Source: Enterobacter cloacae
GTDB lineage: Bacteria > Pseudomonadota > Gammaproteobacteria > Enterobacterales > Enterobacteriaceae
Assembly (NCBI RefSeq): GCF_013375935.1
Contig: NZ_CP056117.1
Span: 806,001 to 870,000 of the forward strand
Direction of reading: 5' to 3'
DNA: 64,000 nucleotides
The number at the start of each line of letters is the position of its first letter. Position 1 is the stretch's first letter. A model generated the notes under the pieces. It did not search any database. It was not told the DNA's origin and saw only the letters and a list, made by a program, of their open reading frames with translations. The translations under genes were made by a program, and so were the position numbers. Positions 47,259 through 58,856 of the stretch are shown here, piece by piece.

Positions 47259-48611
47259 TCAGACTTGCGGCAGCGTTGTGCTGCCCTGTGGCTCACGTCT
47301 GTGCACAAGCCCTGCACTTTCAAACAGCCAGTACAGGAGTTTTGCCAGCAGCAGACAGATGCCGAAAACGACCATAAAGAACACCACGCGTGAGACGAAC
47401 GAATCTAGCCCCTCGCGCGCCAGAACGATCATATTGAAAATGGCACCGAAACAGAAACTGTGCAAAACAGCGGCTTTGTAGCGGTTGGTCTCTTCATTGC
47501 CCAGCGTGTACAGCCAGTCGAACCATTTTATTATCAGCCCTACCGCGATCGCGCCAGGCAGGATAAACCAGTTACCGCCCATCACTACCAGCGAGCCGAT
47601 CAGGGTTGGCGAAATCGCCAGACCTGAATGGTTGTTCAGCACTTCCCAGGTGAAATAGTTCGCCGTGTTGAGGACAATACCGGGGCGATCGGGCCACAGC
47701 CACGACGGGATAAAGACGTAAAAATCTCGCGCAATCGGCGCCAGCCCCTGGAATTCGATCTTGTCGTAGTTTTGCAGCAGTAGCGCCAGGTTTTCCCACG
47801 GAGAGAAGGTATCGCGCGTGAGGTACAGGAAGGTGTAAAACGCTTCGTCGCCGGCCACGTTCAATCCATAGCGCTTCAGCGCCAGCCAGAACATCCCCAC
47901 AATGCCAAAGACGCCTGCCGCCACCAGCATCCACAGGGAGATCCAGCCGCGAATAATGCCGATAAACAGGAAAATCGCGAAGGCGATAATGATGTTGGCG
48001 CGCGTACCGCCGACGATCATATAGGTCAGAATGCCAAACGCGACCGTGCTGACCAGGAAGAACAGCCAGGCTTTGCTGTCCTGACGCAGGAAAAAGACCA
48101 TCAGCATCGCCGGAATGAAGAAGTAGAAGAAACGCTTAAGCGCGACTCCGGAGACTTCGGCGGAGAATATCTGGCTGTAGGACTGGAGCTTAAACAGCAG
48201 GAAGCCGTTATGCATGAAGAAAATCGCCACGCTGACCAGGGCGATGGTCATCAGCATGACCCACGTCAGATGGGTTTCTACCCGGTTCATGGTAAAAAGC
48301 GGGCGACGGGGCGTAGCGTCTTTCGCAGCCCGCAAGCGCGTTTTGTAGGTGACGTAGTACACCGCGTAGAAGCAGGTGGCAGAGAGCAACGCCTGCAGCA
48401 AAATGTCCGGTGGCGCGACGCCAACATCAAAGCGGAACACGAGGATGCTGGTCAGCGGGAAGCCAAAGAAAAAGGTCAGCAAAAACAGCAGCGAGAAGAA
48501 TACGTTGAAGTTAAAACGTACGCGCCGGAACTCAAACCAGGTGAGCGTGGCGATAAACAGCGTGCTCAGCAGCCAGACCACCAGCAGGCCGCTAAACTGC
48601 AACTGGCTCAT
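47259..48611 (-). CDS. wzyE: ECA polymerase WzyE
   Basis: 450 residues, the same as E. coli WzyE. About eleven membrane segments with a large periplasmic loop; polymerises trisaccharide repeats of ECA at the periplasmic face. The ATG at 48611 overlaps the wecF stop (ATGA) and gives the E. coli start [11 protein letters not shown]; a 13-codon longer frame is unsupported. Confidence 0.95.
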   Translation of the reverse strand: MSQLQFSGLLVVWLLSTLFIATLTWFEFRRVRFNFNVFFSLLFLLTFFFGFPLTSILVFRFDVGVAPPDILLQALLSATCFYAVYYVTYKTRLRAAKDATPRRPLFTMNRVETHLTWVMLMTIALVSVAIFFMHNGFLLFKLQSYSQIFSAEVSGVALKRFFYFFIPAMLMVFFLRQDSKAWLFFLVSTVAFGILTYMIVGGTRANIIIAFAIFLFIGIIRGWISLWMLVAAGVFGIVGMFWLALKRYGLNVAGDEAFYTFLYLTRDTFSPWENLALLLQNYDKIEFQGLAPIARDFYVFIPSWLWPDRPGIVLNTANYFTWEVLNNHSGLAISPTLIGSLVVMGGNWFILPGAIAVGLIIKWFDWLYTLGNEETNRYKAAVLHSFCFGAIFNMIVLAREGLDSFVSRVVFFMVVFGICLLLAKLLYWLFESAGLVHRREPQGSTTLPQV

Positions 48612-49687
48612 GCGTTGTCTCCTGAAGCAATACGCAGCGCGCGTTGCCACGGCGTAAGGTAGTTCGGGCTGAAAAAGTCGATGCTATTTTTATCCACCAG
48701 CGCGAGCTGGCGCTGTGCTTCCCGCACGACGTCGACATTTAGCGTGTCGGAGGTAAACAGGACCGGAATATGCTGCTCGGTCATGTCCTGCCAGAACGGG
48801 TTTTCGCGGTTGAGCACGCACGGCACACCCGCCTGAATCAGCAGACACAGCGTGCCAATCCCCTGCTGACGGGCAAAGATGAAATAGCCCAGATCGCATT
48901 TTCGCAGCAGTGCGAGGTAGTCATTAAATTCCAGCCTGTCGCTGAGAATGTGCAGGTTTTCCGCGCTAAACAGCGCAAGCCCCTGCTGGCGGACCTCGTC
49001 GATATAGGCGTCGTTGTTGGCGGGATAGCCCATCGGCACCACCACGCTTACCGTATCGCCAAACTGCTGATGCACCGCCCGGAGCGCCGCGACATGCTCG
49101 TTACTGCGATCGCCGGAATTCCCCACCAGGATGGTCAGCTTGCCCTCACGAACCGCGTCATTCGCCATGCCGTTCAGCGCCGGATCCATACGGGTTGGAA
49201 AATAAAGCAGCTCCCCGCGAACCTTCGGGTGCTGCCTGGCAAAGTAGTTGAGATCGCCCCGGGTGGCAAAAACACAGCCCACGCGCGCCTGCGCCAGACG
49301 ACGCAGCGGATAGAAAAGACGGAATTTCCAGCCCCGGGAGACTTCGTAGAGATCGGCCCCCCAGATGTGCCAGCTGAACTGGGAAGGCTTGATCCCACCG
49401 CTTAACAGCGCCAGCCACAGCCCGGCGTTGAACTGTCCGTGGAAGAAGAAACGCTGGGTACGATCCGTTTTGGCTTTAGCCACGACGGCCTTCTTCAGTG
49501 CCGCTTTGTCTGGCCAGAACGTGATGTTCAGTGCCGGACACGCCGCGCTCAGGCCGTTATCCTTTCCAGCGACCATAAACTCGCGCGCATCGGGCGTGCC
49601 GGATGCCAGCTCATCGTTGAAGAAGCGAAGTACGGTCTGGTTATGATGCGGAATGTCCGATCCCAGTATGTGAATCAGTGCAGTCAT
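48608..49687 (-). CDS. wecF: Fuc4NAc transferase WecF
   Basis: 359 residues, the same as E. coli. GT56 enzyme adding 4-acetamido-4,6-dideoxygalactose to ECA lipid II, giving lipid III. Starts [18 protein letters not shown]; typical [12 protein letters not shown] (about 105-116) and [14 protein letters not shown] segments. Overlaps wzxE and wzyE by four bases each. Confidence 0.96.
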   Translation of the reverse strand: MTALIHILGSDIPHHNQTVLRFFNDELASGTPDAREFMVAGKDNGLSAACPALNITFWPDKAALKKAVVAKAKTDRTQRFFFHGQFNAGLWLALLSGGIKPSQFSWHIWGADLYEVSRGWKFRLFYPLRRLAQARVGCVFATRGDLNYFARQHPKVRGELLYFPTRMDPALNGMANDAVREGKLTILVGNSGDRSNEHVAALRAVHQQFGDTVSVVVPMGYPANNDAYIDEVRQQGLALFSAENLHILSDRLEFNDYLALLRKCDLGYFIFARQQGIGTLCLLIQAGVPCVLNRENPFWQDMTEQHIPVLFTSDTLNVDVVREAQRQLALVDKNSIDFFSPNYLTPWQRALRIASGDNA

Positions 49688-50934
49688 GCGCGTTTACGCC
49701 AAAGTAAAAATACGCCGCAGCAGGCAGCGAAATAAACGATATAGGTTGCCATATAGGCCTGAGCCGCTCCCAGCGCGCCGTGGGCAGGGATCAGCCAGTG
49801 AGAAAACGCCGTCAGCAGCGCAAACTGGCTAATCTCTGCCAGGATATACAGCCGCAGCGACGCCTTCGCAATCACCAGATAGCCGAAAACGTAAGCCCCT
49901 ACTTTCAGCACATCGCCGACCAGCTGCCAGGCAAACAGGTCGCGCATGGCGGTAAACTTCGCCGAGAACAGCAGCCAGATGGCGACATCACGCAATAGCC
50001 AGACGGTAAAGCTGGCGACCGCAACAGCTGGCAGCACAAAACGCAGGGAGCGAAAAATCTCGCGGGTAATATCCTGCCTGGAAGTCAGGCGCGATAAGGT
50101 TGGCAGCAAATAGACGCTAAAGGAAGCCGTAATAAACTGTAGGTAGGCGTCGGAAATGCTGCTTACGCCCTGCCAGATTCCGACCTCGTCCCAGCTGTAA
50201 TGCGCCGCCAGCAGGTTTCGCATCATCACGTAGGCCACCGGAATCGTGACGGAAGTGATGAGGGCCATCAGCGTAAATTTCGCCAGCTGGCCCGCCAGCA
50301 TCTTGTCCCACTGCGGCTTCAGGTAGCTCAGCGGGACGTCGCCCCTGCGCATCACCATGAAGGCCGCCGGAATGACAACCAGGGCAGGCACCAGCGCCAG
50401 CCCCAGCAGCGCGCCTTCATAGCCGCCCAGCCGGTAGCAAAAATAGTAGGCAATCACGCCGATGACGCTACCGAGGATGAGCGCCAGCGCATTCCCGGCG
50501 GCATCGCGGAAGCCTTTCATCAGCGCCAGCAGCAGGTTCGCCCAGGCGATGCCCATCTGAACGAGCGCCACCAGCCGCACAAGCCCCTGATAGTGCGAGT
50601 GTCCGAACAGCCCCTGGCTAATCGGTGCTGCCGCCAGCAAAAATACCGCAGCCAGCAGCGTGGAAAAGCCCAGCACCATGGCAGAAGAGGTGCCCACCAC
50701 GGTCCGGAGCTTTTCGGCATCGTCGCGATGCTGGGCGACGTATTTGGTCACGCCGTTGAATATCCCGGCGCCTGCCAGAACGCCAAGCACCGTGACCAGC
50801 TGGCGGAAATTTCCCGCCAGACCAACGCCTGAAGGGCCAAATGAGACGGCCAGCAGCTTGACGACCAGCAGCCCGGCGCCAATTTTTACAAGCGTGGACG
50901 CTGCCGTCCACACCGACGCTTTTGCCAGAGACAT
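49684..50934 (-). CDS. wzxE: ECA lipid III flippase WzxE
   Basis: 416 residues, the same as E. coli. MOP-superfamily flippase with about twelve membrane segments that moves lipid III across the inner membrane. One base separates it from wecE, and it overlaps wecF by four bases. Confidence 0.96.
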   Translation of the reverse strand: MSLAKASVWTAASTLVKIGAGLLVVKLLAVSFGPSGVGLAGNFRQLVTVLGVLAGAGIFNGVTKYVAQHRDDAEKLRTVVGTSSAMVLGFSTLLAAVFLLAAAPISQGLFGHSHYQGLVRLVALVQMGIAWANLLLALMKGFRDAAGNALALILGSVIGVIAYYFCYRLGGYEGALLGLALVPALVVIPAAFMVMRRGDVPLSYLKPQWDKMLAGQLAKFTLMALITSVTIPVAYVMMRNLLAAHYSWDEVGIWQGVSSISDAYLQFITASFSVYLLPTLSRLTSRQDITREIFRSLRFVLPAVAVASFTVWLLRDVAIWLLFSAKFTAMRDLFAWQLVGDVLKVGAYVFGYLVIAKASLRLYILAEISQFALLTAFSHWLIPAHGALGAAQAYMATYIVYFAACCGVFLLWRKRA

Positions 50935-50935
50935 A

Positions 50936-52066
50936 TCAGCCGAAATAACTCAGAAGCGTATTGATTACCGTACGCTGGTTCACCGGCGCGAGGTTGTAGA
51001 ACAGAGGCAGGCGGAGCAGGCGTTCGCTCTCTTTGGTGGTGTAGCGGTCTTCACCGGCAAACGTCCCAAACGCTTCTCCAGCCGGGCTGGAGTGCAGCGG
51101 GATATAGTGGAATACCGCCATAATTTCCGCCTCTTTCAGCCAGGCGATCAGCTTGCTGCGATCGTCGTTATCGTGCAGCTTGATGTAGAACATATGGGCA
51201 TTGTGGACGCAGTCTGCCGGAATGGTCGGCAGCTCAATACGTCCCGCTTTCGCCAGCGGCTGCAGCGCGTCGTAGTAGGTTTGCCACAGGGACAGGCGTT
51301 GCAGATTGATACGCTCTGCCGCTTCAAGCTGCGCCCACAGGTACGCGGCCTGCAAATCTGCCATCAGGTAGCTTGAGCCGATATCGCGCCAGGTGTACTT
51401 GTCCACCTGACCACGGAAAAACTGGCTGCGGTTGGTCCCTTTTTCACGGATCACTTCCGCACGCTCAACCAGCGCACGATCGTTAATCAGCGTCGCGCCA
51501 CCCTCACCGCCTGCGGTGTAGTTTTTGGTTTCGTGGAAGCTAAAGCAGCCGATATGGCCGATGGTTCCCAGCGCGCGACCTTTGTAGGTGGACATCACGC
51601 CCTGCGCGGCGTCTTCCACCACGAACAGGTTGTGCTTTTTGGCGATCGCCATGATGGTGTCCATTTCACAGGCCACGCCCGCGTAATGCACCGGGACAAT
51701 CGCCCGCGTTTTGTCGGTGATGGCCGCTTCAATCAGCGTTTCGTCGATATTCATCGTATCCGGACGGATATCCACAAACACAATTTTTGCGCCGCGCAGG
51801 ACGAACGCGTTTGCCGTGGAGACGAAGGTGTAGCTCGGCATAATCACTTCATCGCCGGGCTGAATATCCAGCAGCAGCGCCGCCATTTCGAGCGATGCGG
51901 TGCAGGACGGCGTCAGCAGTACCTTAGCACTCTGAAAACGTTGCTCCATCCACTGCTGGCAGCGACGGGTAAAACCGCCGTCGCCGCAGAGCTTGCCGCT
52001 GCCCATAGCGGACTGCATATAATCAAGTTCAGTGCCCACGACGGGAGGCGCGTTAAATGGAATCAT
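50936..52066 (-). CDS. wecE: dTDP-4-amino-4,6-dideoxygalactose transaminase
   Basis: 376 residues, the same as E. coli WecE. DegT/DnrJ/EryC1 PLP aminotransferase; the PLP lysine is in HETKNYTAGGEGG (about 178-190). It aminates dTDP-4-keto-6-deoxyglucose, whose usual suppliers RffG and RffH are not encoded in this operon. The ATG at 52066 has AGGTGA four bases upstream and matches E. coli (MIPFNAPPVVG). Confidence 0.96.
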   Translation of the reverse strand: MIPFNAPPVVGTELDYMQSAMGSGKLCGDGGFTRRCQQWMEQRFQSAKVLLTPSCTASLEMAALLLDIQPGDEVIMPSYTFVSTANAFVLRGAKIVFVDIRPDTMNIDETLIEAAITDKTRAIVPVHYAGVACEMDTIMAIAKKHNLFVVEDAAQGVMSTYKGRALGTIGHIGCFSFHETKNYTAGGEGGATLINDRALVERAEVIREKGTNRSQFFRGQVDKYTWRDIGSSYLMADLQAAYLWAQLEAAERINLQRLSLWQTYYDALQPLAKAGRIELPTIPADCVHNAHMFYIKLHDNDDRSKLIAWLKEAEIMAVFHYIPLHSSPAGEAFGTFAGEDRYTTKESERLLRLPLFYNLAPVNQRTVINTLLSYFG

Positions 52067-52070
52067 TTTG

Positions 52071-52754
52071 TCACCTGTATAACCAGTAGGCGGTGGCGTC
52101 GATGCTGGCACCACTCGCGATATAACGTTTAAGCGCAGCGGTGTTGCCCATCTGGGTCGCTACCCGCAGCGTCGAAACCTGTTGTTGATGCGCCCAGTGC
52201 AGCGCCGCCTGCATGAGTTTCGCGCCCATGCCGCGACCGGCTAACAAACCGATGCGCGCTTCGCGCTCGTTGAGCTTGCGAAGCGAAACAAAGCCCTGAA
52301 TCTGCCCCTCCGCAGCGCGGAACACCAGACAAACGTGGTCAAACGTGCCTTTAACCGCATTTTCAATCCACTGGGCATAAAAACGACCGCTGTCATCAGG
52401 TCCATACCAGGGCGCACGAAAGCGGCTCTGAGCGAAGGCCTGTGCCGCCATCTGGCGCAGCGCTGGAATGTCCTGCTCTGATGCCACTTCCGCGCCCGGG
52501 GTGCCGTGAAGGGTCACGTTAATGGAGAGATCGACCTCACCTTCAACCAGCCGGAATCCGTGCTGCTGGAGCGCGTCCAGCAGATCGGCGCGGTCCGCCG
52601 GGATCTTCGCCTGTACGCGCTGCCAGGCGCTGAAGTCTGCGTCCTGCAACGCGGGGGCATTCTCGCGCAAACGTACTATCGCCGAAGGGCGGGAAAAAAA
52701 TGCGCTTTCCCACTCAAGCGATTCCAGCACGCCGTTGAGCGTACTCAACGCCAC
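52071..52754 (-). CDS. wecD: dTDP-fucosamine acetyltransferase
   Basis: 227 residues (E. coli 224). GNAT acetyltransferase: [19 protein letters not shown] (about 133-151), [16 protein letters not shown] (acetyl-CoA loop) and the terminal [17 protein letters not shown]. The start is GTG at 52754, with AAAGG in the end of wecC; the reading frames overlap by ten bases, so translation is probably coupled. In E. coli rffG and rffH lie between wecC and wecD. Confidence 0.94.
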   Translation of the reverse strand: MALSTLNGVLESLEWESAFFSRPSAIVRLRENAPALQDADFSAWQRVQAKIPADRADLLDALQQHGFRLVEGEVDLSINVTLHGTPGAEVASEQDIPALRQMAAQAFAQSRFRAPWYGPDDSGRFYAQWIENAVKGTFDHVCLVFRAAEGQIQGFVSLRKLNEREARIGLLAGRGMGAKLMQAALHWAHQQQVSTLRVATQMGNTAALKRYIASGASIDATAYWLYR

Positions 52755-54007
52755 ACGCCTTTAGTATCAACAATATACTTCTGGGATACGGCATCACCGG
52801 AAACGGCTTTAAACGCGTTGTGATCCACCAGCAGCACCAGCACGTCAGCCGTCGCCAGCGCGTTATCCAGTGCGGTAAGGGTACAGTGGCCCGCAAGTTT
52901 TGCCGGCAGCTCATGAATATTCGGCTCAACCACCAGCGTTTCACCGCTGTGCCAGTGGGCGATCGTTTCGGCAATGGCCATCGCCGGGCTTTCGCGCAGA
53001 TCGTCAATATTCGGTTTGAATGCCAGGCCAAAGCAGGCAATTTTCAGCTCGCTCGCGCGCTTGCCGCTCTCGGCCAGGCAATCGGCAACCGTGGCTTTAA
53101 CCTGATTAAGCACCCACTGAGGTTTGTAGTCGTTCACTTCGCGCGCGGTACGGATCAGGCGCGCCTGTTCCGGGTTTTGCGCCACGATAAACCACGGGTC
53201 GACCGCAATACAGTGCCCGCCCACGCCCGGCCCCGGCTGAAGAATATTCACGCGCGGATGGCGGTTAGCAAGGCTAATCAGTTCCCAGACGTTAATCCCC
53301 CGATCGGCGCAAATCAGCGACAGCTCGTTTGCAAACGCGATGTTGACGTCGCGGAAGCTGTTTTCCGTCAGTTTGCACATTTCGGCGGTACGCGAGTTGG
53401 TCACCACGCATTCGCCTTCAAGGAAGATCTTATACAGCTCGCTGGCGCGCGCGGAGCAGACTGGCGTCATGCCGCCAATCACGCGGTCATTTTTAATCAG
53501 TTCCACCATCACCTGGCCCGGCAGCACGCGCTCAGGGCAGTAGGCGATATTGATGTCGGCCTGTTCTCCCGCCTGCTGCGGGAAGCTGAGGTCGGGACGC
53601 GCCTCGGCCAGCCACTGCGCCATTTGCTCGGTTGCCCCAACAGGCGAAGTGGACTCAAGGATTACCAGCGCGCCTTTCCTGAGCACGGGCGCAATTGATT
53701 TTGCTGCCGCCTCGACGTAAGCCATGTCTGGCTCATGATCGCCTTTAAACGGGGTGGGAACAGCAATCAGGTACGCATCGGCTTCCACCGGCGTAGTGCT
53801 GGCACGCAGGAAGCCACCTTCCACCGCCTTTTTCACCACGCGATCGAGATCGGGCTCCACGATATGAATTTCGCCACGGTTGATGGTTTCCACCGCGCGC
53901 GCGTTGATATCAACGCCGACAACCTGCTTTTGACGAGAGGCAAAGGCCGCGGCGGTAGGCAGCCCGATATAGCCAAGACCAACGACAGAGATGGTAGTAA
54001 AACTCAT
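52745..54007 (-). CDS. wecC: UDP-N-acetyl-D-mannosamine dehydrogenase
   Basis: 420 residues, the same as E. coli. Oxidises UDP-ManNAc to UDP-ManNAcA with NAD. N-terminal Rossmann motif [11 protein letters not shown] (about 9-19), the catalytic Cys in the [15 protein letters not shown] segment (about 255-269), and a C-terminal UDP-binding domain. Overlaps wecB by four bases and wecD by ten. Confidence 0.97.
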   Translation of the reverse strand: MSFTTISVVGLGYIGLPTAAAFASRQKQVVGVDINARAVETINRGEIHIVEPDLDRVVKKAVEGGFLRASTTPVEADAYLIAVPTPFKGDHEPDMAYVEAAAKSIAPVLRKGALVILESTSPVGATEQMAQWLAEARPDLSFPQQAGEQADINIAYCPERVLPGQVMVELIKNDRVIGGMTPVCSARASELYKIFLEGECVVTNSRTAEMCKLTENSFRDVNIAFANELSLICADRGINVWELISLANRHPRVNILQPGPGVGGHCIAVDPWFIVAQNPEQARLIRTAREVNDYKPQWVLNQVKATVADCLAESGKRASELKIACFGLAFKPNIDDLRESPAMAIAETIAHWHSGETLVVEPNIHELPAKLAGHCTLTALDNALATADVLVLLVDHNAFKAVSGDAVSQKYIVDTKGVWR

Positions 54008-55134
54008 AGCGTTACCCGATTGTGTTTAAGTGCGTGCAAAATACGACCACAAGCCTGGCCATCACCGTACGGGTTATGGGCCCGGCTCATCGCCTGATAC
54101 TCTTCTTCGTCATGCAGTAAGCGCGTGACCTCTTCGACAATACGGCGCGGATCCGTTCCCACCAGACGTACCGTACCGGCAGTCACCGCTTCCGGACGTT
54201 CGGTGGTTTCACGCATCACCAGCACCGGCTTGCCGAGGGATGGCGCCTCTTCCTGAATACCGCCGGAATCGGTCAGGATCAGCCAGGCGTGGTTCATCAG
54301 CCAGACAAACGGCATATAGTCCTGCGGCTCAATCAGGAGCACGTTCTCCACGTGGCCCAGGATACGGTTGACCGGTTCACTGACGTTAGGGTTGAGGTGC
54401 ACCGGATAGACAATCTGCACATCGTCGTTCTGCGCGGCGATTTCAGCCAGCGCATGGCAGATGTGCTCAAAGCCACGACCAAAACTTTCGCGGCGGTGCC
54501 CCGTTACCAGAATCGTTTTCTTGCCGTTGTTCAGGAACGGATAGCGTGCAGCAAGTTCAGCCTGAAGCTCGCTGTTAGCCAGCACGCGGTCACGCACCCA
54601 AATCAGCGCGTCAATAACCGTATTGCCGGTAACAAAGATTTTGCTGTCGCTGATGTTTTCTCGCAGCAGGTTCTGACGTGAGTTTTCGGTTGGCGCAAAA
54701 TGGTACATTGCCAGGTGACCGGTGAGCGTGCGGTTGGCCTCTTCCGGCCACGGGGAATAAAGATTGCCGGTACGCAGACCCGCTTCAACATGGCCAACAG
54801 GGATACGCTGGTAGAACGCGGCCAGGCTGGTCGCCACGGTGGTGGTGGTATCGCCGTGCACCAGCACCACATCTGGCCTGAACGACTCAAGGATAGGCTT
54901 TAACTCTTGCAAGATACGGCAGGTAATTTCCGTCAGTCCCTGCCCCGGTTTCATAATATTTAGATCGTAATCCGGGACGATAGAAAAGAGGGTTAAAACC
55001 TGATCGAGCATCTCGCGGTGCTGGGCAGTCACGCAGACTTTCGCTTCAATATCAGGATCTCTGGCCAGCGCATGAACCAGAGGCGCCATCTTAATGGCCT
55101 CCGGCCTGGTGCCAAATACGGTTAGTACTTTCAC
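54004..55134 (-). CDS. wecB: UDP-N-acetylglucosamine 2-epimerase (non-hydrolysing)
   Basis: 376 residues, the same as E. coli. Makes UDP-ManNAc from UDP-GlcNAc. [19 protein letters not shown] start, HVEAGLRTG (about 113-121), GHRRESFG (about 212-219) and [16 protein letters not shown] (about 288-303). GTG start, as in E. coli. Confidence 0.97.
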   Translation of the reverse strand: MKVLTVFGTRPEAIKMAPLVHALARDPDIEAKVCVTAQHREMLDQVLTLFSIVPDYDLNIMKPGQGLTEITCRILQELKPILESFRPDVVLVHGDTTTTVATSLAAFYQRIPVGHVEAGLRTGNLYSPWPEEANRTLTGHLAMYHFAPTENSRQNLLRENISDSKIFVTGNTVIDALIWVRDRVLANSELQAELAARYPFLNNGKKTILVTGHRRESFGRGFEHICHALAEIAAQNDDVQIVYPVHLNPNVSEPVNRILGHVENVLLIEPQDYMPFVWLMNHAWLILTDSGGIQEEAPSLGKPVLVMRETTERPEAVTAGTVRLVGTDPRRIVEEVTRLLHDEEEYQAMSRAHNPYGDGQACGRILHALKHNRVTL

Positions 55135-55190
55135 ATCGATTCTCTTCGATTAGACGATGAAGGCCGCAGCCTTCATCGTAGACGGCGTTC

Positions 55191-56237
55191 TTAGTTTGTG
55201 CGGCGACGCATTAACGCCACGCCAGCGCCAGTCAGTGCGCCCACAATCCCCCACATGATCATCAGGAATGCGCGACGCGGACTATCGCGTTTTACAGGTT
55301 CTTCAGGCGTTCTCAAATAACGATAGGTCTGAAAACGCGGATCCAGCGTTGGACCAACGTTGAGCGTGTTGAGCATGGCGCGGTTTTGGTCGTAATCAAG
55401 ATCGAAATCAGGGCCAACGGCCTGGATATTTTCCAGCCGGGCCTGAAGCATTGGACGACCAAGGAGGAACATTTCTGAGTCAGGGAGTTCGTCAGCGGGA
55501 ACATCCGTTTCGCTACGGGAAATATTGTGCTGTTCCGCAATTTTCAGTGCCTGCTCAATGTTATGCACGCGTCGCGCGAAGATAGCTTTTGCGACCTCTT
55601 CCTGACGTTTCACCTGCGCTTTCATCTGGATAGTACGCGCAGCCCAGGCGCCTTTAAGTTCGTCATTCAGATGACTCGCCGCGCGCTGGCTGGCAAACGC
55701 GACATACTGACGCAGAAGATTATTGGCATCCGGCGCCGTTTCCGCGATCAGCTTTACGCTGTCGCTGACATTACGGAGTGCATCACCAGGCATAAACTGA
55801 ATGTTGTTGATTAAATCATCCAGCAGCGCGGCATCCGCTTTGCTGTTACCGACCATGCGCTGCTTGTAGTAGTCCGTCTGGGACCAGAAATCACGGCGCG
55901 TATCCCATGACGCCAGCTGCATCACGAACTCTTTGTAGGATTCATCCATGACCGAGGCCTGATCCGGGGTCGCCAGATTGGCCTTGATATCAAGATTACG
56001 CAGGAACTGCTGCTGGGAGTAGTATCCTCCGAGCATATTTACCGTTGGTCGGTCCGTGATCGCCGTGGCGCTCCACTCCTGTTTTGCGAAGAAGGTGTAG
56101 GCTAGCGCCAACAGTGCGAACCCCAACGCGATCCCCACAATCCACAGCTTGCCTCGCCAAAGCACTCGAAACAAACCACGAATATCCAGCTCGTTCTCAG
56201 TTACCACTGATTTCGCTCCCGCCAACGGTTGAGTCAT
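55191..56237 (-). CDS. wzzE: ECA chain length regulator WzzE
   Basis: 348 residues, the same as E. coli WzzE. Wzz-type copolymerase with membrane helices near residues 30-50 and 323-342 and a large periplasmic helical domain between; the Pro/Gly-rich C-terminal motif is EEPVKRDSPRRAFL. It sets ECA chain length with WzyE. The start is the second of two adjacent ATGs, matching the E. coli length. Confidence 0.94.
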   Translation of the reverse strand: MTQPLAGAKSVVTENELDIRGLFRVLWRGKLWIVGIALGFALLALAYTFFAKQEWSATAITDRPTVNMLGGYYSQQQFLRNLDIKANLATPDQASVMDESYKEFVMQLASWDTRRDFWSQTDYYKQRMVGNSKADAALLDDLINNIQFMPGDALRNVSDSVKLIAETAPDANNLLRQYVAFASQRAASHLNDELKGAWAARTIQMKAQVKRQEEVAKAIFARRVHNIEQALKIAEQHNISRSETDVPADELPDSEMFLLGRPMLQARLENIQAVGPDFDLDYDQNRAMLNTLNVGPTLDPRFQTYRYLRTPEEPVKRDSPRRAFLMIMWGIVGALTGAGVALMRRRTN

Positions 56238-56250
56238 CATAGTCCCGGTT

Positions 56251-57354
56251 TTACTTAGTTAATGTTGTGTTTTTGCCACTGTTACGACGCATCCTGCGTT
56301 TTAAACGTTTAATGAAACGCGCGACTTTCCATGCACGCTTGATGCAGTAACCGTACATGAAAAATGCTAGCAAGAATAATACCAACATTACCCATTCAGG
56401 AATGAAATGTGCGTATTCCGCAGCAACGCCGATGGCAGCCAGAATGGCAGCCGCAAGCGTAATCAGCACAAATGCCTGACGGGACGTGAAACCGGCGCGC
56501 ATAATCAGATGGTGAATATGCTGACGGTCGGGGGAGAATGGGCTCATCCCTTTACGCAGACGGCGGTACATAATGGCAACCATGTCCATCAGCGGGATAG
56601 CAATAATCCAGAGCGCCGTTACCGGGCTAATAGGATGCGTTTTACCCTGAGTGGTCTCCAGCAGAACCCAGATAACCGTAAAGCCAATCAGCGTACTGCC
56701 CGCATCGCCCATAAAGACCTTATAGCGACGTCCTAACACACCCAGGTTGAGGCAAATGTAAGGCAGGATGGCGGCAATCATGGCAAAGCACCACATTGAC
56801 AGGCTGTACTGGCCGTCAAACCATAAAATGATGCCGATAGCGCCAAACGAAACAGAGGACAACCCGCCAAGCAGGCCGTCTATACCGTCAACCATGTTGA
56901 AGGCATTGATGGCGGCCCAGACGGCAAACAGCGTCAGGAAGAAGCCGAATGGCCCAAGCACAAGCTCCCAGGGACCAAACACGTAGCCCAGGCTTCTGAG
57001 ATAGAGACCGCCCACCACCATCATAATGATGCCGATGGCCGCCTGTACCGTGGCGCGGAACTTCACGCTGATATCAAAACGGTCATCAAGGGCGCCGACT
57101 AACACCAGCACGCCTGCACATGCCAGGTAGAGCGCGGCATGAGGAATGTAGTAATCCGCGATCCCGAATGTGAAACAGATGCCTGCGTACACCGAAATAC
57201 CGCCCACCAGCGGAATAAGCCCCTGATGGCGTTTACGGAAATTCGGTTTGTCCACTAACCCAATTCTTTTTGCTACCTTGCGCGCAATGAACAAAAAACA
57301 GGTTGTGAATAAAAAAATACTGATCAGCTCAGTTACTGCAGTGAGTAGATTCAC
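56251..57354 (-). CDS. wecA: UDP-GlcNAc:undecaprenyl-phosphate GlcNAc-1-phosphate transferase
   Basis: 367 residues, the same as E. coli. Eleven-helix inner-membrane enzyme that starts ECA and many O-antigens. Motifs: DKPNFRKRH (about 35-43), ALDDRFDI (about 88-95), NMVDGIDGL (about 152-160) and the C-terminal DRQHIHH cytoplasmic loop (about 276-282). GTG start with only a weak ribosome binding site. First gene of the ECA operon, after the rho terminator. Confidence 0.97.
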   Translation of the reverse strand: MNLLTAVTELISIFLFTTCFLFIARKVAKRIGLVDKPNFRKRHQGLIPLVGGISVYAGICFTFGIADYYIPHAALYLACAGVLVLVGALDDRFDISVKFRATVQAAIGIIMMVVGGLYLRSLGYVFGPWELVLGPFGFFLTLFAVWAAINAFNMVDGIDGLLGGLSSVSFGAIGIILWFDGQYSLSMWCFAMIAAILPYICLNLGVLGRRYKVFMGDAGSTLIGFTVIWVLLETTQGKTHPISPVTALWIIAIPLMDMVAIMYRRLRKGMSPFSPDRQHIHHLIMRAGFTSRQAFVLITLAAAILAAIGVAAEYAHFIPEWVMLVLFLLAFFMYGYCIKRAWKVARFIKRLKRRMRRNSGKNTTLTK

Positions 57355-57550
57355 AATGGATTGCTCTCAACAAATGTTAGTCCCGGAAGTATAACCATGA
57401 AGCCTCTGCCTCAGAAGGATTAAAGACGGCCTCTCACAACTCCCTTTGTATATTTTTCAATCAATTATTTCTTTGACTGTACAAACCTGCTTATTGTCGC
57501 ACCGACCGGTCAAAATTGGGAGTGTGTGGTAATAGCGTATAGTCCATAAA

Positions 57551-57582
57551 TAAAAAACGCCACGTAAAAACGTGGCGTTTAC
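57551..57582 (-). terminator. Intrinsic terminator of rho
   Basis: AAACGCCACG-TAAAAA-CGTGGCGTTT, a perfect ten-base-pair stem with T-rich sequence following on the minus strand; 15 bases after the rho stop. The 200 bases between it and wecA (57355-57550) hold the ECA promoter, which I could not pinpoint. Confidence 0.9.
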
Positions 57583-57596
57583 TGGGAATATTTGCG

Positions 57597-58856
57597 TTAC
57601 GAGCGTTTCATCATGTCGAAGAAATCGTCGTTCGTTTTGGTCATCGCCAGTTTGTTAATGAGGAATTCCATGGCGTCGATCTCACCCATTGGGTGAATGA
57701 TTTTGCGCAGGATCCACATTTTCTGTAGCTCTTCCTGAGTGGTAAGCAGCTCTTCTTTACGGGTACCGGAACGGTTGTAGTCGATAGCCGGGAAGACGCG
57801 TTTTTCTGCGATCTTACGAGAAAGGTGCAGCTCCATGTTGCCTGTCCCTTTAAACTCTTCGTAGATAACTTCGTCCATTTTGGAGCCCGTATCGATCAGC
57901 GCCGTCGCGATAATGGTCAGGCTACCGCCCTCTTCCACGTTACGCGCCGCACCGAAGAAACGCTTCGGACGATGCAGGGCGTTGGCGTCCACACCACCGG
58001 TCAGTACTTTACCGGAAGCCGGCACCACGGTGTTGTAGGCACGCGCCAGACGCGTAATGGAGTCGAGGAGGATGATCACGTCTTTTTTGTGCTCAACCAG
58101 GCGTTTTGCCTTCTCGATAACCATTTCGGCAACCTGAACGTGGCGAGATGCCGGTTCGTCGAAGGTAGACGCAACCACTTCACCTTTCACCAGACGTTGC
58201 ATCTCGGTCACTTCTTCAGGACGTTCGTCAATCAGCAGCACCATCAGCACGCAGTCTGGGTGGTTGTAGGCAATGCTCTGCGCGATGTTTTGCAGCAGCA
58301 TGGTTTTACCCGCTTTTGGCGGTGCCACAATCAGACCACGCTGACCACGACCGATTGGCGAGGCCAGATCCAGAACGCGAGCGGTTAAGTCTTCAGTAGA
58401 CCCGTTACCACGCTCCATGCGCAGGCGAGAGTTCGCGTGCAGCGGCGTTAAGTTCTCGAACAGGATCTTATTGCGCGAGTTTTCCGGTTTGTCGTAGTTA
58501 ACTTCGTTAACCTTCAACAGCGCAAAGTAGCGTTCACCCTCTTTTGGAGGACGAATCTTACCTGAAATGGTGTCACCAGTGCGGAGGTTGAAACGGCGGA
58601 TTTGGCTAGGGGATACGTAGATGTCGTCAGGGCCGGCGAGGTAGGAGCTGTCTGCAGAGCGGAGGAAACCAAATCCGTCTTGCAATATCTCCAGCACACC
58701 GTCGCCAAAGATATCTTCGCCACTCTTAGCGTGCTGCTTCAGGATGGCGAAAATGATGTCCTGCTTGCGCATACGAGCCTGGTTTTCCAGTCCCATATTT
58801 TCGCCGAGAGTGATCAGCTCAGAAACCGGCGTATTCTTTAATTCGGTAAGATTCAT
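57597..58856 (-). CDS. rho: Transcription termination factor Rho
   Basis: 419 residues, the same as E. coli and almost identical. N-terminal OB-fold RNA-binding domain ([22 protein letters not shown], about 61-82, split by RNP-like motif), Walker A APPKAGKT (178-185) and the Q/R-loop residues of the hexameric helicase. The ATG at 58856 is the conserved start ([14 protein letters not shown]); an upstream extension is unsupported. Rho normally autoregulates through its leader. Confidence 0.98.
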   Translation of the reverse strand: MNLTELKNTPVSELITLGENMGLENQARMRKQDIIFAILKQHAKSGEDIFGDGVLEILQDGFGFLRSADSSYLAGPDDIYVSPSQIRRFNLRTGDTISGKIRPPKEGERYFALLKVNEVNYDKPENSRNKILFENLTPLHANSRLRMERGNGSTEDLTARVLDLASPIGRGQRGLIVAPPKAGKTMLLQNIAQSIAYNHPDCVLMVLLIDERPEEVTEMQRLVKGEVVASTFDEPASRHVQVAEMVIEKAKRLVEHKKDVIILLDSITRLARAYNTVVPASGKVLTGGVDANALHRPKRFFGAARNVEEGGSLTIIATALIDTGSKMDEVIYEEFKGTGNMELHLSRKIAEKRVFPAIDYNRSGTRKEELLTTQEELQKMWILRKIIHPMGEIDAMEFLINKLAMTKTNDDFFDMMKRS

